NCBI RefSeq assembly: GCF_020616555.1
Contig: NZ_CP085173.1
Coordinates: 1,240,001-1,304,000 of the forward strand
Origin: Streptomyces longhuiensis
GTDB taxonomy: Bacteria; Actinomycetota; Actinomycetes; Streptomycetales; Streptomycetaceae
Reading direction: 5' to 3'
Length of the DNA: 64,000 nt
Positions within the stretch are counted from its first letter, which is position 1. Every line of letters starts with the position of its first letter. The notes below the pieces were generated by a model. It saw only the letters and a program-made list of their open reading frames with translations, searched no databases and had not been told where the DNA came from. Positions 1 through 8,426 of the stretch are shown here, one piece after another. Both the position numbers and the translations under genes were made by a program.

Positions 1-271
1 CCCTTTTCCAACCTGCGATGGCCGCACGTTGGACAGTCCTGCGCTACGACGAAGCCGGTAGACGGATTGCCGGGCTTGGCGGGCAGCCGTCAGGCGCCGC
101 CATCGCGTACCGATCTCTCGCCTTAGGAGCGCAAGTTGGCCAGCCAGAAAGCGAATTGTGCCGGCTCGACAGGTCGATGCTGACGGGTAGACAAGCACAC
201 GGAGCTCCTTGCAACACTGGCGATCTTTGTTGCGAACCCTGTCCCGCTCGGAAATACGACACACGGGCTGT
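1..271. other. left edge, no supported gene
   Basis: Several frames stay open here but none has a convincing start, a ribosome binding site or a recognisable motif. It is downstream of the minus-strand DUF1990 gene. Confidence 0.5.
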
Positions 272-1033
272 CTACAAGAGATCCTGCGAAACACGACGCG
301 TGTCGATGGTGACGCCGCCCCGCGGGCGTCCGCCGGCCATGCCGGCGGCACCGAGGCAGAAATGCACCCACATGTTGAACTGGATCTCCTTGGCCACCCG
401 CAGCCGACTGTAGAGGACATCGGCCCAGCGGTCGCCCGCCCTCGACCATGCCTCGACGCCGAACTCCAGCACGTCGTCGTCGGCCCCTGCCCAGAACTGG
501 ATCTGTCCCGCCTCCAAGTGCCCGCGAAGCGTGCCCAACCTGATCGAGAGCGCATCGCGGTCGAGCACGCGGACAGGACCGTCCCACGGACCCGGCATCT
601 GCACGCGGTACTCGTCGCCGGGACGTGCGGAGCTGCCCTGCCTGCCTCGCGTCCTGTGGAAGACCGCAACGGTCGACGGCGCCGGCCCGTTCAGATCCGC
701 CGCCACTGCGTCGATCAGTTCCTCGGGACCCATCGCCGCGCCCTCGATTCGGACGCTGAAGCGCCGATGGAACATCGGGCCCACTCCATCGGCCAGCGGC
801 TTGGTGAACGCATCGACATGTGCCGCCGGCAGAGGAGGGGGCAGATCGCCGGCGTCGCCGCTGCTCTCGGTGCGGTGCAGCGCGGTAACCCGCCACATGT
901 ACTCCCAGGAAACCAGCAGTACCCCCATGGGGAAGCGCAGCAACGTGCCCAGCCGCCGCCTCGGCGGCGGTCTGCGGAGCTGAGGTTGGCCATCGCGAGT
1001 GGTGACACTGCTACTGTCGTTTTGTCCCGACAT
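272..1033 (-). CDS. DUF1990 family protein (copy A)
   Basis: Function unknown. The C-terminal half carries the DUF1990 pattern: a RLGTLRGHLEAGQIQFW block followed by LEFGVEAWSRAGD, matching the family's 'GTL.GHpe.GE...F...fSR' core. The middle has a hydrophobic segment at MGVLLVSWEYMWRV. The open frame runs further upstream, but the extension is Arg/Pro-rich and looks non-coding, so I start at ATG 1033, where a GGAGA sequence lies just upstream. It is divergent from a second DUF1990 protein at 1367. The paralogue shares the same core block but little else, which suggests an old duplication. Confidence 0.7.
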   Translation of the reverse strand: MSGQNDSSSVTTRDGQPQLRRPPPRRRLGTLLRFPMGVLLVSWEYMWRVTALHRTESSGDAGDLPPPLPAAHVDAFTKPLADGVGPMFHRRFSVRIEGAAMGPEELIDAVAADLNGPAPSTVAVFHRTRGRQGSSARPGDEYRVQMPGPWDGPVRVLDRDALSIRLGTLRGHLEAGQIQFWAGADDDVLEFGVEAWSRAGDRWADVLYSRLRVAKEIQFNMWVHFCLGAAGMAGGRPRGGVTIDTRRVSQDLL

Positions 1034-1116
1034 TTCTCCATGACAGCACGAGGTGGGAGCCGCTTCGAGGCGCCGCCCGCGCGTCCTCGATGCTGATGCG
1101 GATTCAGGAGGGCTGA

Positions 1117-1359
1117 ATGGCCGACGTCGCACAGATGATGCACCGATGGGGGTTGCGCAGTGCGCAACTGCAGCTTGCAGCAATGGGCTCAGTGGGCCTG
1201 TGCACCGTCTTCTGGATGCGCGCCGCGAGCTTCGACCAGGACGAACGCGGCAACGCCGAGAGACGTGCCCTCTTCGTCGGTCTGTGGGCACCCACACTCT
1301 GGCTCATGGCACAGTCACTGCGCGACCTCGACCAGGCCGTACACGCCCCGCCTCGGTGA
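1117..1359 (+). CDS. small membrane protein
   Basis: An 80-aa protein with two hydrophobic stretches (about residues 18-34 and 50-65, the second being ALFVGLWAPTLWLMAQ), separated by an acidic/basic loop. An AGGAGG sequence lies 6 nt before the ATG, one of the best ribosome binding sites in the window. Its stop is 7 nt before the next gene, so the two are probably co-transcribed. No family recognised; the strong RBS and operon spacing argue that it is real. Confidence 0.65.
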   Translation: MADVAQMMHRWGLRSAQLQLAAMGSVGLCTVFWMRAASFDQDERGNAERRALFVGLWAPTLWLMAQSLRDLDQAVHAPPR

Positions 1360-1366
1360 GGCACAC

Positions 1367-2110
1367 ATGCTGCGCGAGCGACGGCTCCACCGACCGAAGG
1401 CCGTGGCTGCCCTCCGTGAATTGGCCGACCGTCAGGTCAACTATGAGCCTCTGCCCGGGAGCCGCAGCCGCCCCACCCGGGAGGCGTGCTGGAGCCTCGA
1501 TTCCCTGCGCCACCCGATCGCCTGCGAACCCTCCGGCGATCCGGAACAGGGCGGCGCCTGGGAGATCGCCTGCCGCCTGGTCCGCGACTACCAGTTCGCG
1601 GATCCGGCCATCCTGCGCTCCATCTACAGCGGCGACGGCGCCCTGCTGGGCCGCGACATGCTCCTGGAAGGCCGGTTCGCCGGGCTCCGCTTCGACATGG
1701 GCGTACGAGTGACCTCCGTGATCGATGAGACGCGCGGCTGTGGCGGGTCGGAATCGCGCGTGTGGGGCTGGTCCTATCAGACCCTGGAAGGCCACCTGGA
1801 ACAGGGTGAACTGACCTACGAAGTCGTCAAACGACTGCGGACCGGCGCCGTGGAGTTCTGTATCACCGGCTACTCGAGGCGAGCTCCGCTGACCAACCCC
1901 CTGATCCACGCCGGATTCGCCGCCTTCGGACGCCCCACCCAGCAACGCTTCTACCGCGCGAGCGCCCGACGGCTGCAGCACCTGACGCACGCAGAGCTAG
2001 AGGGCGCCGCCCCGCTGACACCCAAAACCCTCCCCGGCTACGACAGCATCGTCATCGCCCCTAACCTGTGGGCGAACACATCCTCATACAGGGTCTGTCA
2101 CGGTCAGTGA
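1367..2110 (+). CDS. DUF1990 family protein (copy B)
   Basis: Function unknown; 247 aa. It shows the family signature in order: VNYEPLPGS near the N terminus, WSYQTLEGHLEQGELTYEV in the middle, and GAVEFCITGYSRRAPLTNP followed by an RPTQQRFYRASARRL tail. It starts at ATG 1367, 7 nt after the small membrane gene, with GTGAGG as RBS; the open frame further upstream only shadows that gene. With copy A on the other strand it forms a divergent paralogue pair around the membrane protein. Confidence 0.8.
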   Translation: MLRERRLHRPKAVAALRELADRQVNYEPLPGSRSRPTREACWSLDSLRHPIACEPSGDPEQGGAWEIACRLVRDYQFADPAILRSIYSGDGALLGRDMLLEGRFAGLRFDMGVRVTSVIDETRGCGGSESRVWGWSYQTLEGHLEQGELTYEVVKRLRTGAVEFCITGYSRRAPLTNPLIHAGFAAFGRPTQQRFYRASARRLQHLTHAELEGAAPLTPKTLPGYDSIVIAPNLWANTSSYRVCHGQ

Positions 2111-2842
2111 AGTTGGTTGTTCAGGACGCGCGTCACGCTGCGCAGTGCACCGGTCAGGCGGCATCGAGCAGCGCGCCTTTGTGCAGTGCCAGCGCCCGAG
2201 GACCTCCTTGGCGCATCGGGCTCCGCGCTACTACGAAGATCACGACCAGTTTCGTCGAGCTGCCTAACCTTTACTGCGTGCGCCGGGTGGGTCCTGGGGG
2301 TCCACCCCACTCGACGCGGAGGCGTCCCTGGATCCGCTGGGACGCTGTGAGCGGCCTCTGCGACCGACGGCTCGGACGGCTTCGGCTGCTTGGGCATGCC
2401 CTCTACCTGCCTGTCCCGTGGGGGTGCCTGCACACGCCTTGCGGGTGGTTTCCAATTCTCCCATCCACCGACGGAGCGGTTATATCGGGCAAGCAGGCAT
2501 CGCTGAGAGGTGTTCAAGGGAGCGACCGTCTCGCTGACCGACGGTAGCGGCAGCCGCTCTACCTGCTCCCGGAGGTACTCAACGTGAGCAGACCGCTGCT
2601 GCCGACCGGGGGAGCGCCGATCGCCGCCGCATTCACCGGCTCCCATGACAACTGCAGCGCGGACGGCCCGGGACTCGGCACGTGGAGTGCGCCCGTCAGG
2701 CCTTGCGGGCGGCTCACCCGAAGGTGTCACCACGAAGTGAAGGAGCAACGCGGGCCTTCAGCTGGGCTCGGCCCGCCCCGCTTTCTCTCCGGGCCGGGAA
2801 GGTTCACAGTTGAGATAGCACCACGCCTCATTGGAGGACACC
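2111..2842. other. 732-bp gap, no supported gene
   Basis: Open frames on both strands are Pro/Arg-rich shadows without start signals. I see no terminator with a T-tract and no recognisable relic. The last 60 bp are the promoter region of the DUF6131 gene. Confidence 0.5.
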
Positions 2843-2998
2843 ATGATCATTCTCGGAGTGATTCTGCTGGTAGTCGGGCTCTTGACCGGCCTCTCGATCC
2901 TGTGGACCATCGGCATCATCGTGCTCGTCATCGGCGCCATTCTCTGGATTCTGGGCGCCATGGGCCACGCCGTCGCAGGACGACGCCACTACTGGTAG
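2843..2998 (+). CDS. DUF6131 family small membrane protein
   Basis: A 51-residue protein that is almost entirely membrane: two hydrophobic helices (residues 1-14 and 20-41) joined by a short TGLSILW turn, ending in a basic, aromatic tail, GRRHYW. This layout and tail match the small DUF6131 proteins common in Streptomyces, whose function is unknown. A TTGGAGGACACC leader gives a good RBS for ATG 2843. It is monocistronic and faces the convergent Asp23/AmaP block. Confidence 0.8.
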   Translation: MIILGVILLVVGLLTGLSILWTIGIIVLVIGAILWILGAMGHAVAGRRHYW

Positions 2999-3070
2999 CC
3001 AGCAGGGACCCAGGCCCGCCGGTGGGAGAGCACCCATCCGCGGGCCTTCGCTGCACCCGCTGACCGCGCT

Positions 3071-3679
3071 CTACTCCGCGCGGCGCGCCTTGTGCTTGCC
3101 AACGTCCAGTTGTGCCTGGGTGGGCAGGTGGGTCAACCCGGTGCAGTCGCGCGCATGCGCCACGGGGCCGCGGCACAGCGCCTGCAGGACGGGGGCGGGC
3201 GTGCCGTGATCCGTCAGTGTGAGGGCCACGTGGAGGCAGGGCCGCGCCGCCCGTCCGGTGACATGGGCGCTCGCCTGCTCGACGCCGGGCAGGGCACGCG
3301 CTTCGGCGGTGACCGCATTGCTGAGGGCGCGGCCCCGCAGTTCGACGCTTTCGGGTGGAGGCGTGCCGCCCAGGTTCACTGAAGCGGGGCGACGACGGCG
3401 CAGCTGCGCGAGCAGCCAGAGCAGGGCCAAAACGGCGGCCAGAACCAGGCCTGCGATGACGGCGGGCCACCACCACCAGCCCTGGTCGCTCCACCCGATG
3501 CGGTCGGCGTTGTTGAGTAGGACGTCGTGGGGCGTGGTCAGGGGCCAGCCGGCGGGCGCGGCCAGGTGGAGCCGGCGGTAGAGGTCGAGGCCTGCGGTGA
3601 GGATCAGCAGACCGCCGCCCAGCAGCACCAGGCCACTGAGGGCCATGAGGAGACGGTTGAGTGTGGATCGGCCGTTCAT
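3071..3679 (-). CDS. amaP: alkaline shock membrane anchor protein AmaP
   Basis: Predicted membrane anchor for Asp23/Gls24 envelope-stress proteins; 202 aa. Residues 10-31 form one membrane helix, an outside loop with a WWWW patch follows, residues 72-92 form a second helix, then a cytoplasmic domain with an RALSNAVTAEARALPGV motif typical of AmaP/DUF6286 C-terminal domains. Start is ATG 3679; the longer open frame overlaps the DUF6286 gene and is Arg-rich. It is the last gene of the minus-strand Asp23 block, 20 bp after DUF6286, consistent with one operon. Confidence 0.8.
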   Translation of the reverse strand: MNGRSTLNRLLMALSGLVLLGGGLLILTAGLDLYRRLHLAAPAGWPLTTPHDVLLNNADRIGWSDQGWWWWPAVIAGLVLAAVLALLWLLAQLRRRRPASVNLGGTPPPESVELRGRALSNAVTAEARALPGVEQASAHVTGRAARPCLHVALTLTDHGTPAPVLQALCRGPVAHARDCTGLTHLPTQAQLDVGKHKARRAE

Positions 3680-3699
3680 GGCGCGCTCCCGGGGTGAGG

Positions 3700-4374
3700 T
3701 CAACGACGAGTGCGGTGTCGTAGGCGGATCGCCAGCCGCGGGGTGTGCGCCACAGCGAGCTGACGGCACTGGTCCTGCAGGGCCTGGGTGAGCTCGTCGC
3801 GGACGGTGGCGGGGTCGCGGAAGCGGACGTCCGCGCGGGTCGTGACGCGGTGGCGTCCGACCCGGACCCGGGCACCGCTGATTCCAGGCACACGCATCGC
3901 GGCGTCGCGCAACACCAGGGCGGCACTCCTGCGGTCCAGCCAGGCCCCCATGTCGGCACAGCCATCGGGTGCCCGAAGCGGCAGCAGTCGGCGCAGGCCG
4001 GGGGTGAGGGCGAGGATGAGCAGCCACAGGCCGAGGATGACGGCGACGGCGGCCGCGATCAGCAGCCAAGGGTCGTTGACCGGGCGGGTGGCCAGCTCGT
4101 GGGCGAGGCGGATGCGCCATGCCCCGGCCCGATGTCCGGCGCGCACTGCGATCACGTCGTACAGAAGCACCCCGGCGGCACAGAGCGTCACCAGTGCGAC
4201 CAAGGCGGCCGGGATGCGGCGTGCGGACCACAGGCGGGGCGACCTCGCCCCCCAGCCGTCATGCGGTGGCCTCGTCGCGGGAGAGCGGATGTCGGGGTGG
4301 CCTGTCTCAGGGGCCTCCTTGGCCGGCGTCTGTTCGTCGTGAGCAGGCGGGGCAGGCCCGGATGGGAGGGTCAT
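3700..4374 (-). CDS. DUF6286 domain membrane protein
   Basis: 224 aa. The N-terminal 50 residues are Pro/polar and probably cytoplasmic. Two membrane helices follow (about 52-72 and 102-124), then a C-terminal domain, LVLRDAAMRVPGISGARVRVGRHRV, resembling the AmaP tail. DUF6286 proteins accompany Asp23 genes in actinobacteria. I infer a structural or anchoring role beside AmaP. Sits between the Asp23 gene and amaP on the same strand. Confidence 0.75.
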   Translation of the reverse strand: MTLPSGPAPPAHDEQTPAKEAPETGHPDIRSPATRPPHDGWGARSPRLWSARRIPAALVALVTLCAAGVLLYDVIAVRAGHRAGAWRIRLAHELATRPVNDPWLLIAAAVAVILGLWLLILALTPGLRRLLPLRAPDGCADMGAWLDRRSAALVLRDAAMRVPGISGARVRVGRHRVTTRADVRFRDPATVRDELTQALQDQCRQLAVAHTPRLAIRLRHRTRR

Positions 4375-4456
4375 GGTGGCCGTCCTTCGTCGTTGGTGTG
4401 AGGATCGGCAGGGCTGATGGCCGGCCTGCGAGGCAGCGCTGCGGCGGTGAGCGCGA

Positions 4457-4864
4457 TCAGCGGACGCGAGCCGACCGGCCCGCGATGACCAGGCGCCGCA
4501 CGGTCAGCATCACCTCGCTGATGTCCAGGCCGGTCAGCTGGGCCACCCGCTCGGCGACCTCACGCTGCAGTTGCCCGCAGGTGGCGGCGATGTCAGTGGG
4601 GTAGGGAAGATCCACCGTCAGTGCCAGTTGTGCCGTCCCGTCGTACGTCGTCGCGCGAGCACCGGGTGCGGTCAGCTCCGCGTGGGCAGGTGACGGGCGG
4701 GTGAGCCGGTGCAGGGCTGTGCTCGCCACCCGTGCGGCGATGCGGGCCACGACCCGGTCGGGTATCACTGTCGCGCCGCGCTCGGCAGGCGGCAGGGGAT
4801 TCTCGGCGTCGTACCCGCCGCGGGGACTCTCAGCTGATCCGGCGCTGCGGGTGGTGGTGCTCAC
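4457..4864 (-). CDS. Asp23/Gls24 family envelope stress protein
   Basis: 135 aa. The Asp23 fold is visible as VIPDRVVARIAARVASTAL (helix 1), a beta-rich centre, LALTVDLPYPTDIAATCGQLQREVAERVAQLTGLDISEVMLTV, and a short basic tail. Asp23 proteins coat the inner face of the membrane through AmaP in firmicutes; the role in Streptomyces is less clear. Its start overlaps by 4 nt the end of the small membrane gene upstream, so translation is probably coupled. Confidence 0.82.
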   Translation of the reverse strand: MSTTTRSAGSAESPRGGYDAENPLPPAERGATVIPDRVVARIAARVASTALHRLTRPSPAHAELTAPGARATTYDGTAQLALTVDLPYPTDIAATCGQLQREVAERVAQLTGLDISEVMLTVRRLVIAGRSARVR

Positions 4865-5052
4865 TGTTGCCGCCGGCTGGACAGGTCCCGCTGCCGCCGG
4901 GTGAATATGTCGACGTCACCCTGCAGGACGAGGCCCAGCACCAAGCCCACCGCGCCCAGGACTGCCACGAGAAGGAAGGCCCAGAATCCGCCGAAGTAGG
5001 CGGCGAATCCCAGCGCCATTCCGGCTGCCAGACCCACTGTTGCTGTGTTCAT
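4861..5052 (-). CDS. small membrane protein of the Asp23 cluster (DUF2273-like)
   Basis: 63 aa with two closely spaced membrane helices (residues 5-22 and 25-44) and a basic tail, TRRQRDLSSRRQQ. In size, topology and position it resembles the DUF2273 proteins that travel with Asp23 and AmaP, but I cannot confirm family membership from sequence alone. It overlaps the downstream Asp23 start (ATGA type). Confidence 0.65.
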   Translation of the reverse strand: MNTATVGLAAGMALGFAAYFGGFWAFLLVAVLGAVGLVLGLVLQGDVDIFTRRQRDLSSRRQQ

Positions 5053-5116
5053 CGCTTACTCACCTGTCCCATGAGAGTGCTGTGCCGCCTCGGGTGTCAC
5101 CGCCCGCATCCGGAGG

Positions 5117-5602
5117 TCACTGGACCCGGCCTTCGCTCGGCTCCGCGTCGTCTTCGTCGTCTAGGTGCACGTCGTCGACGACGAGGTTCACCTCGACGAC
5201 CTCAAGGCCCGTCATGCGTTCGACGGCGGAGATGACGTTGACGCGCACTTCCGACGCCACCTCGACGATGGGGAAGCCGTACTCGACGACGACATCGATG
5301 TCCAATGCAGCCTGACGCTCGCCTACCTCTACCTTCACTCCGCGGCTGACACCGCCGGTCCCTCCGCCTGGGACGCGCTCACGGACGGCTCCGATGGCAC
5401 GGGTCATACCTGCGCCCAGATTGTGGATACCGGGTACCTCGCGGGCAGCCATTCCCGCGATCTTGGCAACGACGCCGTCGGCGATGGTGGTCTGGCCCCT
5501 CGTTTCGGGTGAGGTGCCCGCGCCGGTCGGCCCCTTCAACATGGTCGCCGTCCCGGCAGAGCCGTCCTGTCCGGTGGACGCACGGTCGGTGGTGTCCGTC
5601 AT
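5117..5602 (-). CDS. Asp23/Gls24 family envelope stress protein
   Basis: 161 aa, the more canonical of the two minus-strand Asp23 proteins: TTIADGVVAKIAGMAAREVPGI, a Gly-rich loop, then LDIDVVVEYGFPIVEVASEVRVNVISAVERMTGLEVVEVNLVVDDVHL, and an acidic end. It is the first gene of the minus-strand block. The 147-bp gap to the divergent sigma gene must hold both promoters. Confidence 0.88.
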   Translation of the reverse strand: MTDTTDRASTGQDGSAGTATMLKGPTGAGTSPETRGQTTIADGVVAKIAGMAAREVPGIHNLGAGMTRAIGAVRERVPGGGTGGVSRGVKVEVGERQAALDIDVVVEYGFPIVEVASEVRVNVISAVERMTGLEVVEVNLVVDDVHLDDEDDAEPSEGRVQ

Positions 5603-5749
5603 GGCAGTCGCCTCGATCAGTCGCTGCGGGCACCGGCACGGTGCCCGTCAAGGATGAGACACCCCCGATAGGCAAAACGTCACACATTTCCATGAACCGG
5701 CATCACATACCTCAGGCCGGGCACAACACCGCAGGGAGGAGGTGCGGTC

Positions 5750-6382
5750 ATGACGCACAGTGCCGGCCCTTCCCCGCGCAGAACGGCCTGCCCCGGGTCA
5801 CCCCCGGACCCCCCTGTCCCGGGCACAGCCGACGGGCTGCTCACCGCGCCGGACGACCTGCTGGCGACACGCGCCGGCGAAGGCGACGAGGAAGCCTTCG
5901 CCATCCTGGTGCGGCGCCACAGTCGTCCCCTGCTCGCCCTGGCCTCCCACACGCTGGGCAACGTCCAAGATGCCGAGGACGCCGTGCAGGACGCGTTCAT
6001 CAGCGCCTGGAGGAGCCTTCCCGAATTCCGCCACGCCTCGGCGTTCAGCACATGGATGTACCGCATCACCGTCAACCGCTGCCTGAACTCCCTGCGCCGC
6101 CGGCCGGCACCGGTACCGTTGAACTCGGTGGCCGAACCCGCCGCCCCCGGCACACGCAGCTCGCCCGCGCAGGCAGCCGAACAGGACGCCCTCACCGAAG
6201 CCCTGGTCAACGCGCTCGGCGCGCTGGAACCGCAGCAGCGGGTCTGCTGGATCCTGCGGGAACTGCACGGACTGACCTACGAACAGATCGCCCACGTGAC
6301 CGGCACCACCGAGCAGACGGTCCGCGGGAGACTCTACCGAGCACGCCGATCCCTGAAGGAGGCACTGGGCCCATGGCGCTAG
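5750..6382 (+). CDS. ECF-type RNA polymerase sigma factor
   Basis: 210 aa. Region 2 is clear at about residues 55-110: DEEAFAILVRRHSRPLLALA, then AEDAVQDAFISAWRSL and FSTWMYRITVNRCLNSLRRR. Region 4 is at about 155-205: LEPQQRVCWILRELHGLTYEQIA followed by the helix TEQTVRGRLYRARRSL. GGAGGAGGTG lies upstream of ATG 5750. Its stop is overlapped by the next gene (10 nt), the usual sign of a sigma/anti-sigma pair. Divergent from the Asp23 block, so it probably controls that block and itself. Confidence 0.92.
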   Translation: MTHSAGPSPRRTACPGSPPDPPVPGTADGLLTAPDDLLATRAGEGDEEAFAILVRRHSRPLLALASHTLGNVQDAEDAVQDAFISAWRSLPEFRHASAFSTWMYRITVNRCLNSLRRRPAPVPLNSVAEPAAPGTRSSPAQAAEQDALTEALVNALGALEPQQRVCWILRELHGLTYEQIAHVTGTTEQTVRGRLYRARRSLKEALGPWR

Positions 6383-7056
6383 ACGACCATCCCCCCCAGC
6401 CTCCCGAGCTCGGACGCCAACCGCCCTCGCCAGACGGCTCACCTCTCGACGAGGTCCGCCGTCACGCCGGGGACGAACTGCTCACCTGCGGGCGCACCCT
6501 TAGCCACGCCTGGGAACAGGCCCGGGACACCGGTCCGCCCGCCGACCCCCACCTCGCCGACTGCCCCTACTGCCGCGACGCCGTCGAAGGACTGGCCGCA
6601 CTGGACACAGCTACGCAGGCCCTGCGGGAACAGACGAAACCCAGCACACAGAACCTCATCGCCCGCGTCATGGACAGCGTCCGGGACGAGGTACGACTGG
6701 GGTCGATGCTGCCCCTGAACGACCCCACGCGCACCCTGCAGATCGCCGAACACACCGCGGCCACCGCGCTACGGCGCGCAGCAGACGCGATACCCGGCGT
6801 CACCGCCGCCAGCTGCCGCCTCACCCGAGCCGACCAGGGCACCGGCGTAAGTGTGAGCATCACCCTGGCTGCCGGCATGGACCACCCCCTGCCCGAGACG
6901 GCTGACCTGGTGCGCCGCTCGGTAGTAGATGCCGCCGACCATGCCCTGGGCCTGGGAGTGACAGCAGTGGACGTCACGGTCATCGACGTGCGCCATGCAC
7001 CCGTATCACCGAACCGCGCAGACACCACCCGCAATGGACCGGGCGGCATCCCATGA
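6373..7056 (+). CDS. zinc-finger anti-sigma/Asp23 fusion protein
   Basis: 227 aa. Residues around 55-70 read DPHLADCPYCRDAVEGL, the H-x3-C-x2-C signature of zinc-binding anti-sigma domains. Residues about 110-215 form an Asp23-like domain (HTAATALRRAADAIPGVTAASC ... VSITLAAGMDHPLPETADLVRRSV). It overlaps the sigma gene by 10 nt. No membrane helix is visible, so if it is an anti-sigma factor it is soluble. The fusion would couple sigma release directly to an envelope-stress domain; that coupling is inference. Confidence 0.78.
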   Translation: MALDDHPPQPPELGRQPPSPDGSPLDEVRRHAGDELLTCGRTLSHAWEQARDTGPPADPHLADCPYCRDAVEGLAALDTATQALREQTKPSTQNLIARVMDSVRDEVRLGSMLPLNDPTRTLQIAEHTAATALRRAADAIPGVTAASCRLTRADQGTGVSVSITLAAGMDHPLPETADLVRRSVVDAADHALGLGVTAVDVTVIDVRHAPVSPNRADTTRNGPGGIP

Positions 7057-7436
7057 CCGCATGTCACCCTGCCGACATCCGCCACACCGCCGCTGAGGCC
7101 GCCCTCGCGGTCAGCGGGGTCCTCGCCCTGCAGCCCACCCTCGCCAGCCGTCTCGCCCGAGCCGCCTCACGCGCAACTCCAGGCGCGGCAGACAACAGGT
7201 TCGCCTCGCCACTGTCGGGCATCCGTGTCGTCCGCGACCCAGACGGCTCCGGCTGGCAAGTGGAAGTGCGCTGCGTCCTGGCCGAGGGACATCGAGCCAT
7301 AGACGTCGCCCGCACCGTCCACGACCGGACCCGCGCGTCCCTCACCCCCCTGGTCACAACGCACGGCACGGCGGACACCGTCACTGTTACCGTCACGATC
7401 ACCCGCATCACTCGGACAAAACCAAAGGTCGCCTGA
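7053..7436 (+). CDS. Asp23-like conserved protein
   Basis: 127 aa, overlapping the previous stop in an ATGA arrangement. The N-terminal half, RHTAAEAALAVSGVLAL, and the C-terminal LVTTHGTADTVTVTVTITRI strand match a short, degenerate Asp23 domain. Third gene of the sigma operon. Assignment rests mainly on context and weak pattern. Confidence 0.6.
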   Translation: MTACHPADIRHTAAEAALAVSGVLALQPTLASRLARAASRATPGAADNRFASPLSGIRVVRDPDGSGWQVEVRCVLAEGHRAIDVARTVHDRTRASLTPLVTTHGTADTVTVTVTITRITRTKPKVA

Positions 7437-7593
7437 CGGTCACTGAAATCAAAGAAGTGAGCGATTCCGGTCAGGGTGGCCATGAAAGTGCGAACCATGG
7501 TTCGACACCTCCATTCTGCCGAAGCTGAGCCCGAGGGCCGGCCCTGTTCTGAGTGAAGAGGGCCGGCGCAGGCCCTAGCCCTACAATCAACGC

Positions 7594-7950
7594 ATGGCTC
7601 AGCGAGAAGTAATCACTTATACGGACGATCTCACAGGTGAAGAAGCCGAAGAGATCGGTACCCACACCATCCTCATCGACGGGGCTGGGGTAGAGATTGA
7701 CCTCTCCACGGAGAGCCACGATCGTCTGTTGGAAGTTCTGCACCCCTACTTGAGCGCCGAGGGGGCCCGTCGAGTACGTGGCAGCGTCACCACTGCCGGC
7801 ACGAGGGGTAGGCGTCGAGCCGTAGGCCCCTCTGCCCACTCGGACACAGCCCAGATTCGGGCTTGGGCCAAGAAAAACGGCCTTGAGGTGAATGACCGGG
7901 GTCGAGTTCCCGCTTCCGTTAAGGAAGCATACGAAAAGGCCAATGATTAA
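7594..7950 (+). CDS. lsr2: Lsr2 family nucleoid-associated protein
   Basis: 118 aa, the usual Lsr2 length. The N-terminal dimerisation domain starts MAQREVITYTDDLTGEEA and includes GAGVEIDLSTESHDRLLEVLHPY. A basic linker, RGRRRA, leads to the C-terminal AT-hook-like domain, TAQIRAWAKKNGLEVNDRGR. Lsr2 silences AT-rich foreign DNA in actinobacteria; its place at the edge of a region full of relics and rearrangements is suggestive but not evidence of a local role. Probably a paralogue, since Streptomyces usually carry more than one. Confidence 0.92.
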   Translation: MAQREVITYTDDLTGEEAEEIGTHTILIDGAGVEIDLSTESHDRLLEVLHPYLSAEGARRVRGSVTTAGTRGRRRAVGPSAHSDTAQIRAWAKKNGLEVNDRGRVPASVKEAYEKAND

Positions 7951-7962
7951 TCTCTGATATTG

Positions 7963-8150
7963 ACGATCGAGCTCACCGGCCTCACGCAGTCCCACCTCGA
8001 CATCTGGCTCACCCAGGCCAAGACTTCCCAACGCGCGAATGCAGCCTTCATCGGGTGGTCGAACAAGCGGGACTGACTCATCGAGATGGGCCTCGGCGGC
8101 CGCGACCCCGTGAGCGCGGTGAGCCATGAGCGGCGAGAAAGACTGGCGCG
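7963..8150 (+). pseudogene. integrase-like relic
   Basis: The frame from 7963 reads LTGLTQSHLDIWLTQAK, then AAFIGWSNKRD, and stops at 8074-8076. The pattern 'DxWL ... FlxWaxxR' resembles the SAM-like domain of actinobacterial tyrosine integrases. After the stop a SHERRERLAR stretch resembles the region that normally follows. Too short and broken to function. Weak match, based on pattern memory only. Confidence 0.35.
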
Positions 8151-8426
8151 TGTACATACCCGACGGTGCAGCTGCAGCCCCGGAGCACATATCGCTGCCC
8201 TCACCAATGTCTTCGACGATGACGTCGGTGGGGCGAACATGTCCTCGCACTCGCCGTCGCCTCACTCCGATGTCGCCAACGGTGACCCAGTGCAGGTACG
8301 CACTCGCCCGCGCAGCAGCCGATGCCGGCTGTCGGCCTCAGCAGCCACCACAATCGCCGCGGCTCAGAGCACTCACCCCTCCCCGTCTCCGGCACGCGGG
8401 CCCGTCCTCGCCGCCGACACCCTGGT

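Noticed and set aside
272..1297. N-terminal extension of DUF1990 copy A
   Set aside because: Residues before ATG 1033 are Arg/Pro-rich and overlap the divergent gene's leader.
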